A DNA stretch of 33,359 nt from Bacillota bacterium (lineage in GTDB: Bacteria > Bacillota_I > Bacilli_A > Acholeplasmatales > Acholeplasmataceae). The position numbers were made by a program, and so were the translations under genes. This document shows, in pieces, positions 16,743-24,991 of the stretch; positions within the stretch are counted from its first letter, which is position 1; the number at the start of each line of letters is the position of its first letter. The notes under the pieces are model-generated. The model worked only from the letters and a program-made list of their open reading frames with translations. It had not been told where the DNA came from and did not search any database. The stretch spans positions 1-33,359 of the forward strand of contig JAURNN010000028.1 of NCBI GenBank assembly GCA_030830185.1. Direction: 5' to 3'.

Positions 16743-17581
16743 TTCAGCTTTTAGATCACTATCAAGCTTGGTTCAATCAAAACATATTGACAGTACCTAA
16801 AAATTCAATCATTGAAACTCCGATACATATTACACTATCAGAAAATAGCGAGTATACATTTAATGTGGAATCAAATAGTGAAGTCACATTAATTGTTGAA
16901 TTTAAAGCATCATTAAAAGATCTTGAAACAATCGTTTTAACGCTTAATGTAAAACAAAATAGTCATGTAAAATATGTTTTGATTTCAGAAGAAAAATCAT
17001 TCAAAACGAACATTCATCAATCCATTCAAGTAGAAAAAGATGCCAATTTACATGTCATTTCAGGGTTCTTATCACAAAACTTAGAAGCAGATTTGAAAGT
17101 GAACTTAAACGGAGAGAATGCGCGTGCAATGGTGAATGCTATTGTTGTCTCAAACGATCAACAGCAGCAAACCGTGGATGTTCATATGACACACTATGCA
17201 CCACGTTCATACGGTGATATGTATAATGTCGGTATTTCTAATGGTTATGGACGTGTCACACTCAATGGTATTGAGAAAATTGAAAAAGGAATGAAACAAG
17301 CAAATGCTTTTCAAACATTAAAAGGCATCATCCTTTCAGACTTTTCAATGGTTGATGTGAACCCTATTTTATTAATCGATGAATATGATGTTAAAGCTGG
17401 ACACGGTGCAACCGTCGGTAAAATTGAAGAACAACAACTTTATTATCTTCAAAGTCGTGGACTGTCAAAAATAGATGCAGAAAAATTGATTATCAAAGGA
17501 TATATCAAACCCATTTTAGATGAAATCAATGATCAAGCATTAGTAGACCGATTAGAAACTACGATTTACGAAAGGATTTAA
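16739..17581 (+). CDS. sufD: Fe-S cluster assembly scaffold protein SufD (short form)
   Basis: 280 residues, clearly shorter than the usual 420-440. The conserved C-terminal SufB/D core is complete (NGIEKIEKGMKQANAFQ, then DEYDVKAGHGATVGKI, then YYLQSRGL and IIKGYIKPI). What is missing is most of the N-terminal helical region. It pairs with SufB and SufC in the scaffold complex. TAATG junction with sufS. It could be taken for SufB, but sufB is present separately and this one sits in the sufD position. Confidence 0.9.
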   Translation: MIQLLDHYQAWFNQNILTVPKNSIIETPIHITLSENSEYTFNVESNSEVTLIVEFKASLKDLETIVLTLNVKQNSHVKYVLISEEKSFKTNIHQSIQVEKDANLHVISGFLSQNLEADLKVNLNGENARAMVNAIVVSNDQQQQTVDVHMTHYAPRSYGDMYNVGISNGYGRVTLNGIEKIEKGMKQANAFQTLKGIILSDFSMVDVNPILLIDEYDVKAGHGATVGKIEEQQLYYLQSRGLSKIDAEKLIIKGYIKPILDEINDQALVDRLETTIYERI

Positions 17582-18780
17582 TGGAGTCAACATTAAAGAG
17601 TAGATTCAAAGCGATCGATAAAAATCCATCGCTTGTTTATTTAGATTCTGCGGCATCTTCATTGAAATTAAATACAAGTCTTGATGCCATGATTGATTAT
17701 TATGAGCGATCAGGTGCCAATATTGGTCGTGGGAATTATGTGCTAGGGATTGAGACCACGCAAGCATATGAAGCATCTAGAGATATGGTTGCCGCGTTTA
17801 TTCATGCAAATCAAAGAGAAGAGATTATTTTTACAAAAGGGACAACACAAAGCATGAACATGCTTGCGTATCATTTTGAAAAATTACTAAAAATTGGTGA
17901 TGAAATCATTACGTCTGAACTCGAGCATAGTGCTGCACTTCTTCCTTTTCAAAGGCTTGCAAAAAATACTGGTACAACCCTGACATATGCCGTCTTAGAT
18001 CAAGAGCTAAGAATTGATTCAGAAGAAGTTGTTAAACAAATTTCATCACTTACAAAACTCGTTGTTTTAACTTATGTTTCTAATGTGATGGGATATATCA
18101 CACATTTAAAACCAATTATTGAAAAAGCACATCAAGTAGGTGCATTGGTCATTGTTGATGCAGCTCAAGCAGCACCACATATCCCAATTGATGTTCAAAC
18201 ATTAGATTGTGATTTCTTAGCTTTTTCAGGTCATAAATGTTTCGGTCCAACAGGAGTTGGTATTTTATATGGAAAATATGAAGCACTTAATCAGTTAACT
18301 CCATTTGAAGTTGGAGGTGGGATGGTTGATGAAGTCGATTTATATGAACAAACCTATTTTGAACTTCCAGAGCGCTTAGAAGCTGGAACACCACCGATTG
18401 CTGAAGTCATTGGATTAGCACCAGCACTCAGGTATATTAAAGACATTGGTCATGAGTATATTCTTAAACATGCGAAATTTCTTCAAAAGATACTTATTGA
18501 TGAACTTAAAACAAGATCATACATACACATTTACAACCCTAATGCCGATATCGGTATTACCACATTTAATATTAAAAATGTCCATGCTCATGATGTTCAG
18601 TCATTTTTATCAGAGCATCATATTGCAGTTAGAACAGGACATCACTGTGCGAAATTACTTCAAAAACGATTTCAAACGTCTGCAACGATACGAGTTTCTT
18701 TTCAAATTTATAATGACGAAGAAGATATCAAAAAGTTATTAGAAGTCATTGACAGTGCTTTCCAATTTTTTCAAACTTAA
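17581..18780 (+). CDS. sufS: Cysteine desulfurase SufS
   Basis: 399 residues, typical for group II cysteine desulfurases. It takes sulfur from cysteine and passes it to SufU. PLP-binding Lys219 lies in AFSGHKCFGPTGVGILYGK, and the persulfide-forming Cys356 in VRTGHHCAKLL. IFTKGTTQSMN and VDAAQAAPH match the cofactor site. It starts in TAATG with the sufD stop and is followed after 12 nt by sufU, its usual partner. Confidence 0.97.
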   Translation: MESTLKSRFKAIDKNPSLVYLDSAASSLKLNTSLDAMIDYYERSGANIGRGNYVLGIETTQAYEASRDMVAAFIHANQREEIIFTKGTTQSMNMLAYHFEKLLKIGDEIITSELEHSAALLPFQRLAKNTGTTLTYAVLDQELRIDSEEVVKQISSLTKLVVLTYVSNVMGYITHLKPIIEKAHQVGALVIVDAAQAAPHIPIDVQTLDCDFLAFSGHKCFGPTGVGILYGKYEALNQLTPFEVGGGMVDEVDLYEQTYFELPERLEAGTPPIAEVIGLAPALRYIKDIGHEYILKHAKFLQKILIDELKTRSYIHIYNPNADIGITTFNIKNVHAHDVQSFLSEHHIAVRTGHHCAKLLQKRFQTSATIRVSFQIYNDEEDIKKLLEVIDSAFQFFQT

Positions 18781-18792
18781 AAAGGAGTGACG

Positions 18793-19230
18793 ATGCAAGA
18801 CTTATATAGGCAAGTCATTATGGATCATTATAAGTATCCTAGAAACAAAGGACTCATCTCAGACTCTAAGGGACTTTTAATTCATTTAAATAATCCTAGT
18901 TGTGGCGACGAAATTACAATCCAACTATTTACTTATAATGATGTCATTGAACGTGTTGTACATGAAGGAAGCGGATGTTCTATATGTTGTGCAAGTGCGA
19001 GTGTCATGTCTGTCGCACTAGAAAAACATAACATTCAAGAAGGAATAGACATTATCAAGCAGTTTTACGAACTTATCAAAGGATTACCATATAATACAGA
19101 TATACTATTTAAAGATGCCGTTGCATTTTCAGGTGTCAGCCAATTTCCAGCAAGAATTAAATGCGCAACATTATCTTGGAAAGCGGCAGAAAAAGGACTA
19201 ATATCATTACAGGAGGCTTCACATGGATGA
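18793..19230 (+). CDS. sufU: Sulfur-transfer protein SufU
   Basis: 145 residues. It accepts persulfide sulfur from SufS in Gram-positive SUF systems. The zinc-site residues are Cys37 and Asp39 (NPSCGDE), Cys62 (EGSGC) and Cys124 (RIKCATLSW), matching the B. subtilis pattern. There are two further cysteines, 65 and 66, in GCSICCASAS, where relatives usually have Ser or Met. The start is set at ATG 18793: an upstream in-frame GTG at 18787 overlaps the ribosome site AAAGGAG (18781-18787) and cannot be the start. Overlaps sufB by 8 nt. Confidence 0.95.
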   Translation: MQDLYRQVIMDHYKYPRNKGLISDSKGLLIHLNNPSCGDEITIQLFTYNDVIERVVHEGSGCSICCASASVMSVALEKHNIQEGIDIIKQFYELIKGLPYNTDILFKDAVAFSGVSQFPARIKCATLSWKAAEKGLISLQEASHG

Positions 19231-20632
19231 CAACAAGAAAAAAATAGATGCAATCGTTGGTGAATATCAATTCGGGTTTAAAACTGAAACAACGCCTTTC
19301 TACTCAATTCCTAAAGGAATCAGTGAAGAAGTCGTCATTGCAATCTCAAAATATAAACAAGAACCTTCTTGGATGACAGATATAAGAGTCAAAGCATATC
19401 AACAATTTGTGTCTGTTCCTAATCCTACTTGGGGACCTGATTTATCATTTATAAATTTTGACGAATTCACGTATTTCATCAAATCAAGTGAACGTGCTGA
19501 AACATCATGGGACGATGTTCCTGAAGAAATTAAAGACACCTTTGAAAAACTAGGTATTCCAGAAGCTGAACGTCAATATTTAGCAGGTGTTTCAACGCAA
19601 TTTGAATCTGAAGTTGTGTATCACAGTACACTTAAAGAACTTGAAGATTTAGGCGTGATTTATGTTGATACAGATACTGCACTTAGAGAATATCCCGAAC
19701 TTGTTAAAGAATATTTTGGAAAAATGATTCCATTTAACGATAATAAATATGCAGCACTCAATACAGCGGTATGGAGCGGTGGGTCATTTATTTATGTTCC
19801 AAAAGGGGTTCATGTTCCCAAACCATTGCAATCATATTTTAGAATCAATAGTGATCAAATGGGACAATTTGAGCGTACATTGATCATTGTTGATGAAGGT
19901 GCTTACGTCAACTATGTTGAAGGATGTACTGCACCAACATATACAAAAGACTCCTTGCATGCTGCCATCGTAGAAATTGTTGTTAAAAAAGATGCAACAT
20001 GTCGTTATACAACCATACAAAACTGGTCATCGAATGTCATTAACTTAGTGACTAAACGTGCCTTTGTTTATGAAAATGGACACATGGAATGGATTGATGG
20101 AAACCTTGGGTCAAATGTCAATATGAAATACCCTTCATGTGTTTTATTAGAACCTTATGCAAAAGGAACAACCATATCAATTGCTTTTGCAGGTAAAGGT
20201 CAACATCAAGATACAGGTGCTAAAATGATTCATGTTGCACCAAATACAACTTCAACTATCATCTCAAAATCGATTTCACGCGGTGGTGGAAAAGTCAATT
20301 ACCGAGGAAAAGTAGACTTTGGTAAAAAAGCAAAAGGTGCAAAAGCACACGTTGAATGTGACACGATTATTTTAGATGATTTATCATATTCAGATACCAT
20401 TCCTTATAACAGCGTTAGAAATAGTGATGTGTTCTTAGAACACGAAGCTACTGTTTCAAAAATCAGTGAAGATCAACTCTTTTACTTAATGAGCCGTGGT
20501 CTTTCGGAAGAAGAAGCAACAGAAATGATCGTCATGGGATTTATTGAACCTTTCGCAAAAGAATTACCAATGGAATATGCCATTGAACTTAACCAACTCA
20601 TTAAACTTGAGATGGAAGGGTCAATTGGATAA
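19223..20632 (+). CDS. sufB: Fe-S cluster assembly scaffold protein SufB
   Basis: 469 residues, normal length. Core scaffold subunit on which clusters are built with SufC and SufD. Recognisable blocks are AVWSGGSFIYVPKGVHVP, EGCTAPTYTKDSLHAA, QNWSSNVINLVTKRA, CVLLEPYAKG, GKVDFGKKAKGAKAHVECDT and HEATVSKISEDQLFYLMSRGL. SD AGGAGG at 19211-19216 inside sufU. Last gene of the suf operon, followed by a strong terminator. Confidence 0.97.
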   Translation: MDDNKKKIDAIVGEYQFGFKTETTPFYSIPKGISEEVVIAISKYKQEPSWMTDIRVKAYQQFVSVPNPTWGPDLSFINFDEFTYFIKSSERAETSWDDVPEEIKDTFEKLGIPEAERQYLAGVSTQFESEVVYHSTLKELEDLGVIYVDTDTALREYPELVKEYFGKMIPFNDNKYAALNTAVWSGGSFIYVPKGVHVPKPLQSYFRINSDQMGQFERTLIIVDEGAYVNYVEGCTAPTYTKDSLHAAIVEIVVKKDATCRYTTIQNWSSNVINLVTKRAFVYENGHMEWIDGNLGSNVNMKYPSCVLLEPYAKGTTISIAFAGKGQHQDTGAKMIHVAPNTTSTIISKSISRGGGKVNYRGKVDFGKKAKGAKAHVECDTIILDDLSYSDTIPYNSVRNSDVFLEHEATVSKISEDQLFYLMSRGLSEEEATEMIVMGFIEPFAKELPMEYAIELNQLIKLEMEGSIG

Positions 20633-20637
20633 TTTAA

Positions 20638-20663
20638 GAAGCGTATTTAATACGCTTTTTTTA
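20638..20663 (+). terminator. Terminator of sufCDSUB
   Basis: Perfect stem AAGCGTAT/ATACGCTT (20639-20646/20650-20657), loop TTA, then a T run. Confidence 0.92.
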
Positions 20664-20698
20664 TTAGAAATATGTTAAGATAACAACATAGGTAACTC

Positions 20699-21259
20699 AT
20701 GAAATATATTCTTTTTAAACAAATTGATACAAATGATGTGGTCATTGATACATTCATGGAGAGTCAATTTTCACAAGTAAATAAAATCGTTTATAAAAAT
20801 CATGTCATTTATACGTATGATGTGACATATGTAGATGATTTAAAAGTTTTATTTGAAGATTTATCAGGAGAATTATTATCTGATTTTTTAGTATACATGT
20901 CTCCTTCGATAGATGAAAAATCTCTATTTAGTCATATTGATCAATTTGATCAATTAGTGGAAAAAGATTTAAACATCAAACACGGGGTCATTCATAATCA
21001 ATATTTAGTAAGTCTAAGACTTCATATGAATATGACAAGTATGAGAAAGTTTATTTTGGGAAAATATCATGATCAACAGTATATGTTAGATACGATTAAA
21101 GCGTATTTAGAAAATAATCAAAATATGATGACAGCTTCAAAAGAACTTTTTATTCATAGAAATACCTTAATGATTCGTTTAGAAAAGTTTAAAGAAGTCA
21201 CTGGATTTGATGTTAAATCATTTTATGATGGATTTTTAATATATCATTTGCTGATATAA
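20699..21259 (+). CDS. PucR/CdaR-type C-terminal HTH regulator (short)
   Basis: 186 residues. The last about 55 residues have the PucR-type HTH pattern: TIKAYLENNQNMMTASKELF, then IHRNTLMIRLEKFKEVTG and SFYDGFLIYHLLI at the C-terminus. The N-terminal 125 residues have mixed helix/strand character and are not recognised as a known sensor. The HTH block at the end is unlikely to be chance. The ribosome site is weak (AGGTAA). A hyphenated palindrome, TGTTA-AGA-TAACA (20673-20685), lies just upstream and a perfect 14-bp palindrome lies just downstream. It probably regulates itself or the adjacent sugar-importer ATPase; target and ligand are unknown. Confidence 0.75.
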   Translation: MKYILFKQIDTNDVVIDTFMESQFSQVNKIVYKNHVIYTYDVTYVDDLKVLFEDLSGELLSDFLVYMSPSIDEKSLFSHIDQFDQLVEKDLNIKHGVIHNQYLVSLRLHMNMTSMRKFILGKYHDQQYMLDTIKAYLENNQNMMTASKELFIHRNTLMIRLEKFKEVTGFDVKSFYDGFLIYHLLI

Positions 21260-21269
21260 AAAGCATGTG

Positions 21270-21283
21270 CAATGTGCACATTG
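21270..21283. repeat. Perfect 14-bp palindrome upstream of msmX promoter
   Basis: CAATGTG/CACATTG with no spacer, between the PucR-like gene and the sugar-ATPase gene. No T run follows, so it is not a terminator. It abuts the -35 region and is a candidate operator. Confidence 0.65.
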
Positions 21284-21309
21284 TGAAAACGCATCCATTA
21301 CTTTATAAT
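21281..21309 (+). promoter_or_regulatory. Promoter of the MsmX-type ATPase gene
   Basis: TTGTGA (21281-21286), a 17-bp spacer and TATAAT (21304-21309). The -10 overlaps an apparent TTG start at 21309, which supports using the ATG at 21339. Confidence 0.7.
21283..21298 (+). promoter_or_regulatory. cre-like CcpA operator over the msmX promoter
   Basis: TGAAAACGCATCCA (21284-21297) matches the core TGNAANCGNNNNCA exactly. It overlaps the -35 hexamer and the spacer, centred near -25, a repressing position. Confidence 0.55.
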
Positions 21310-21338
21310 TGAGTTATAAAGTAAAAAAAGGAGTAGTT

Positions 21339-22493
21339 ATGGCAACCTTACAATTAAAAGACATCAACAAAATATATCCAAATGGTGTACAAGCTGTTTT
21401 TGATTTTAACTTATCCATTAAAGACAAAGAATTTATTGTTTTCGTTGGACCATCAGGATGTGGAAAATCAACCACACTTAGAATGATTGCAGGACTAGAA
21501 GAAATTACCTCAGGTGAATTATTTATCGACGAAGAAATGGTCAATGATAAAGCACCTAAAGATAGAAATATCGCGATGGTATTCCAGTCATATGCGTTGT
21601 ATCCACACATGAGCGTGTATGACAACATGGCATTTGGATTGAAATTACGTAAAATGCCAAAAGATCAAATTGAAGAAAAAGTCAATCAAGCTGCAGAAGT
21701 ATTAGGACTGTCTCCATATTTAGATAGAAAACCTAAAGCTTTATCAGGTGGACAACGCCAACGTGTTGCATTAGGTCGTGCGATTGTCCGTAATGCAAAA
21801 GTATTCTTAATGGACGAACCACTATCAAACTTAGATGCAAAATTACGTGTTCAAATGCGTGGTGAATTAATTAAATTACACAACAAAATCGAAACAACAA
21901 CGATTTATGTTACCCATGACCAAATTGAAGCGATGACTATGGCAAGCCGTATTGTCGTTATGAAAGATGGTTATATCATGCAAGTAGGATCGCCAAAAGA
22001 GATTTATGATCATCCAAATAACATGTTTGTTGCTGGTTTTATTGGAACACCTCCGATGAACTTCATCCATGGCCGTGTAAATAAAGAAGGTATTTTTACA
22101 GCTGGAAAACACACGATTGAAATCCCACAAGATAAATTTGAAATCGTTAAGTATCATAAAATGATTGAAAAAGATATTGTATTAGGTATTCGTCCAGAAG
22201 ACATTCATGATGATCAAGTTGTTAAAAAAGCGTATCCAAATGCATCGTTAGATCTCGTTGTTGATGTTGCTGAGTTACTAGGCGCAGAAACAAATATTTA
22301 TACTCTTGTCCATGAATCCAATATTTGTGCGTCTGTAGATGCAAGAACAAATATTCATATTGGTGACAAAATTCAACTCACACTTGATATGAATAAAGTT
22401 CACTTTTTCGATCCAGAAACGCAACAAAGTTTACTCATCGATCCTAACGCAGAAGTTAAACCAATGAAAAAAGTTACTAAAGAAGCTGAATAA
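21339..22493 (+). CDS. msmX: Orphan sugar-importer ATPase, MsmX/UgpC type
   Basis: 384 residues. Walker A GPSGCGKST, Q-loop MVFQSYALYPHMSVYDNMAFG, signature LSGGQRQRVALGRAI, Walker B VFLMDEPLSNLDAKLR and H-loop YVTHDQIEAMTMA are the family hallmarks of carbohydrate-importer ATPases. A C-terminal TOBE-type regulatory region (GIRPEDI) follows. No sugar-binding protein or permease is nearby, so it may energise several importers encoded elsewhere, as MsmX does in Bacillus. Start at ATG 21339, with AAAAAGGAG at 21325-21333. A longer frame from TTG 21309 would begin in the promoter. A cre-like site covers the promoter. Confidence 0.92.
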   Translation: MATLQLKDINKIYPNGVQAVFDFNLSIKDKEFIVFVGPSGCGKSTTLRMIAGLEEITSGELFIDEEMVNDKAPKDRNIAMVFQSYALYPHMSVYDNMAFGLKLRKMPKDQIEEKVNQAAEVLGLSPYLDRKPKALSGGQRQRVALGRAIVRNAKVFLMDEPLSNLDAKLRVQMRGELIKLHNKIETTTIYVTHDQIEAMTMASRIVVMKDGYIMQVGSPKEIYDHPNNMFVAGFIGTPPMNFIHGRVNKEGIFTAGKHTIEIPQDKFEIVKYHKMIEKDIVLGIRPEDIHDDQVVKKAYPNASLDLVVDVAELLGAETNIYTLVHESNICASVDARTNIHIGDKIQLTLDMNKVHFFDPETQQSLLIDPNAEVKPMKKVTKEAE

Positions 22494-22506
22494 GCTTCTT
22501 TTTTTA
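22479..22506 (+). terminator. Terminator overlapping the msmX stop codon
   Basis: Stem AAGAAGCT (22480-22487) pairs with AGCTTCTT (22493-22500), 5-nt loop, then T run. The stop TAA (22491-22493) lies across the loop. Confidence 0.85.
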
Positions 22507-22513
22507 TAAAATA

Positions 22514-22927
22514 ATGATTGAATACATACATTATCAAAACTACAAATCTATCGTCTTTCAAAATGGTCAATCAATCATTTTGAATCAACATTTAACGTAT
22601 GTCATCAATATGTATATGAAATGCCAACTTAATGATGTGTTAAATTATCTAAAAAATTATAAAAAGAAGTATGGAAATCAATTTCAAATTCCTATTTTTA
22701 TCAATGTCAAAACAACACTCATTGTGGTCTATGGATATAAATCAGCAAATAATTATGCATTGAATATTCATGCGATCAAAAAGCTTGTGGATAAGGAAGG
22801 AATATGTGATATATATTTTGAAAATACGCATGTTGAAATCCAAAAAAACTGTCGATATATAAAATCATCGATACTCAAAGGATTACGAGTACACAAAGAA
22901 ATTATGGAAAACATTTTCATCGGATGA
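22514..22927 (+). CDS. Small protein with ComK-like features (tentative)
   Basis: 137 residues. The arrangement IPIFINVKTTLIVVYGYKS, then ALNIHAIKKL, then CDIYFENTHVEIQKNCRY and SSILKGLRVHKEI resembles the core of ComK, the competence transcription factor: a PI..(x)n..PT.S segment, WI..h.I, an F.NG segment and a closing Ser/Gln helix. The resemblance is pattern-level only, and the Trp and Pro-Thr that mark ComK are not present. No ribosome site is visible before ATG 22514, which sits right behind the msmX terminator, so initiation may be weak, leaderless or at a different codon. Confidence 0.5.
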   Translation: MIEYIHYQNYKSIVFQNGQSIILNQHLTYVINMYMKCQLNDVLNYLKNYKKKYGNQFQIPIFINVKTTLIVVYGYKSANNYALNIHAIKKLVDKEGICDIYFENTHVEIQKNCRYIKSSILKGLRVHKEIMENIFIG

Positions 22928-22950
22928 TTTTTATAAATATACTTATTGTA

Positions 22951-22959
22951 TGGTATAAT
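22951..22959 (+). promoter_or_regulatory. Extended -10 promoter of the pgk operon
   Basis: TGGTATAAT at 22951-22959. TTATAA (22931-22936) is at 17-bp spacing but is a weak -35. Confidence 0.7.
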
Positions 22960-22993
22960 TCTTGTGGAAAAACAATAAAAAGGAGAAATGGTC

Positions 22994-24190
22994 ATGGCTA
23001 AAAAAACCATTCTTGATATCGATTTAAAAAGTAAAAAAGTCATCATGCGTGTCGATTTTAATGTCCCTATGAAAGACGGTGAAATCAGTGACGAAAATCG
23101 TATTGTTGCAGCATTAGATTCAATTCGTTATATCTTAAACCAAGGTGGGAAACTTATTTTACTTTCTCATTTAGGACGTGTTGAAAATGAAGATGATAAA
23201 AAAGGCAGTTCACTTGCACCGGTTGCAAAAAGATTAGCAGAACATTTAAATCAAACTGTTACATTCGTTCCATTTACGAGAGGTAAAGAGGTTGAAGAAG
23301 CTGTTTCAAATTTAAATGAAGGTCAAGTATTGATGTTAGAAAACACACGATTTGAAGATGTTGTTGGTAAAAAAGAATCAAAAAATAATGAGGAACTTGG
23401 AAAATATTGGGCATCACTTGCAGATGTATTTGTCAATGATGCATTTGGAACAGCCCATCGAGCACATGCTTCCAATGTAGGAATCGCAAGTCATATAGAA
23501 ACGTCTGTTGCTGGGTTTTTATTAGAGCGAGAAATTAAATTTATTGGTGATACAATTGCAAACCCAGAACGACCTCTTGTTGCAGTTTTAGGTGGTGCAA
23601 AAGTATCAGATAAAATTAATGTCATTAAAAAATTATTAGAAGTTGCTGATTACGTCATCATTACAGGTGCGATGGCATATACATTTTATTTAGCAGAAGG
23701 TTATGATGTTGGTTTATCTAAAGTAGAAAAAGATAAAGTCGATTTAGCATTAGAATTACTTGATTTAGCAAAAGGTAAAATTGTTCTTGGTACAGATGTT
23801 GTTACTGCGAAAGATTTTGATCCAGAATCAGAAAAAAATATTCGTTTGAAGTCAGAAATTCCAAATGATGAAATGGGTATGGATGTTGGACCTGAGACAT
23901 TAAAAACATATTTCTTTTACATTGAAAAAGCAAAAACAGTCATATGGAATGGCCCTTTAGGTGTGTTTGAATTCCCAAGATTTGCTGAGGGTACTAAAGG
24001 ATTTGCTAAAAAACTTGTGGAATTAAAAGATTCAGTGACAACCATTATCGGTGGTGGCGATTCTGCAGCTGCAGTTATTCAATTTGGATATGAAAATGAC
24101 TTTGCACATATATCTACAGGTGGTGGTGCATCCCTTGAATATTTAGAAGGAAAACTTTTACCTGGAATTGCATGTGTTGATGATAAATAA
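22994..24190 (+). CDS. pgk: Phosphoglycerate kinase
   Basis: 398 residues. Converts 1,3-bisphosphoglycerate and ADP to 3-phosphoglycerate and ATP in glycolysis. Signature RVDFNVPMKDG near the start, LLSHLGRV, NTRFEDV, VNDAFGTAHRAHAS, VLGGAKVSDKI, TVIWNGPLGVFE and the nucleotide-site GGGDSAAAV are all present. Two in-frame ATGs are available. The one at 22994 is 8 nt from AAAGGAG (22979-22985), while that at 22988 is only 2 nt away, and MAKKTI is the usual PGK beginning. First gene of a four-gene run; TAATG junction with the next gene. Confidence 0.97.
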   Translation: MAKKTILDIDLKSKKVIMRVDFNVPMKDGEISDENRIVAALDSIRYILNQGGKLILLSHLGRVENEDDKKGSSLAPVAKRLAEHLNQTVTFVPFTRGKEVEEAVSNLNEGQVLMLENTRFEDVVGKKESKNNEELGKYWASLADVFVNDAFGTAHRAHASNVGIASHIETSVAGFLLEREIKFIGDTIANPERPLVAVLGGAKVSDKINVIKKLLEVADYVIITGAMAYTFYLAEGYDVGLSKVEKDKVDLALELLDLAKGKIVLGTDVVTAKDFDPESEKNIRLKSEIPNDEMGMDVGPETLKTYFFYIEKAKTVIWNGPLGVFEFPRFAEGTKGFAKKLVELKDSVTTIIGGGDSAAAVIQFGYENDFAHISTGGGASLEYLEGKLLPGIACVDDK

Positions 24191-24729
24191 TGGATGTTGG
24201 TAAAAAACTTAAAGCGTTACGCTTAGGAAATAACTTAACACAAGATGAACTTGCATCACGTTTAGAACTTACAAAAGGTTTTATATCATTACTTGAAAAT
24301 AATAAAACATCACCTTCTATGTCTACTCTATTTAATATTTTAGAAGTGTTAGGGACGGATGTTCACGATTTCTTCTCAAAAGAAAACGATCAAGTTGTCA
24401 CTTTTAAAGAAGAAGATTTTTATGAAAAAGAAGATGATGATTTAAAGCATATGATTTACTGGATTGTTCCAAACGCTGTAAAATATGAGATGGAACCCAT
24501 CATGATTAAATTACAGCCAGGAGGTCAATCTAATATCGATCAGCCTCATCCTGGTGAAGAGTTTGGTTATGTCATAGAAGGTAGTGTGACGTTATACCTT
24601 AATAAGAAAAAATACACCATTAAAAAAGGTGAAACGTTTTATTATTTAGCAAACCAAGAACATTACTTGGTGAATCATTCAAACCATCCATGCAAGGTTT
24701 TGTGGATTTCAACCCCACCAACCTTTTAA
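24190..24729 (+). CDS. XRE-family HTH regulator with C-terminal cupin domain
   Basis: 179 residues. An N-terminal HTH (residues about 5-60: LKALRLGNNLTQDELASRLE, GFISLLENNKTSPSMSTLF) is followed by a cupin (about 110-175: HPGEEFGYVIEGSVTLYLN, KKGETFYYLANQEHYLVN). This is the PuuR/SutR-like regulator architecture, in which the cupin binds a small ligand. It starts inside the pgk stop (TAATG) and is followed after 16 nt by the HPr-like gene, so it is cotranscribed with glycolytic genes. Ligand and targets cannot be read from sequence. Autoregulation of the operon is a reasonable guess; no palindrome was seen at the pgk promoter. Confidence 0.9.
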   Translation: MDVGKKLKALRLGNNLTQDELASRLELTKGFISLLENNKTSPSMSTLFNILEVLGTDVHDFFSKENDQVVTFKEEDFYEKEDDDLKHMIYWIVPNAVKYEMEPIMIKLQPGGQSNIDQPHPGEEFGYVIEGSVTLYLNKKKYTIKKGETFYYLANQEHYLVNHSNHPCKVLWISTPPTF

Positions 24730-24745
24730 TAGAAAGGATATTATT

Positions 24746-24991
24746 ATGGAAAAAGAAATTATGATTAAATCAACAACAGGATTACACGCAAGTTTAGCTG
24801 CAAAAGTTGTTCAAGCTGCATCAAAATATAACGTTGATATCGAACTTCATTATCAAGATAAAGTCGTTGACTTAAAGTCAATTTTAGCACTGATGTCTCT
24901 TGCGGTTCCACATGGTGAAAATGTAAGAATTATTGCACGTGGTACACGCGCTGAAGAAGCAATTAAAGACGTATCAGGAATTTTAGGTTAA
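24746..24991 (+). CDS. HPr-like protein with altered active site
   Basis: 81 residues, normal for HPr. The His equivalent to His15 is present (His14 in TTGLHAS). The two residues that normally follow the conserved Ala, Arg17 and Pro18, are Ser16 and Leu17, so the hallmark HARPA reads HASLA. The regulatory Ser46 site is kept as Ser45 in VDLKSILALMSLAVPHG, including the hydrophobic patch that binds HPr kinase and CcpA. It probably acts in regulation; phosphotransfer from enzyme I may be impaired. It sits between an XRE/cupin regulator and tpiA with a TAATG junction to tpiA. AGAAAGGA supplies the ribosome site. ptsH is the usual name, but it is not used here because phosphocarrier function is uncertain. 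Confidence 0.88.
   Translation: MEKEIMIKSTTGLHASLAAKVVQAASKYNVDIELHYQDKVVDLKSILALMSLAVPHGENVRIIARGTRAEEAIKDVSGILG

Noticed and set aside
18446..18742. Plus-strand frame of 98 codons within sufS
   Set aside because: Out of frame with intact sufS and without a ribosome site.
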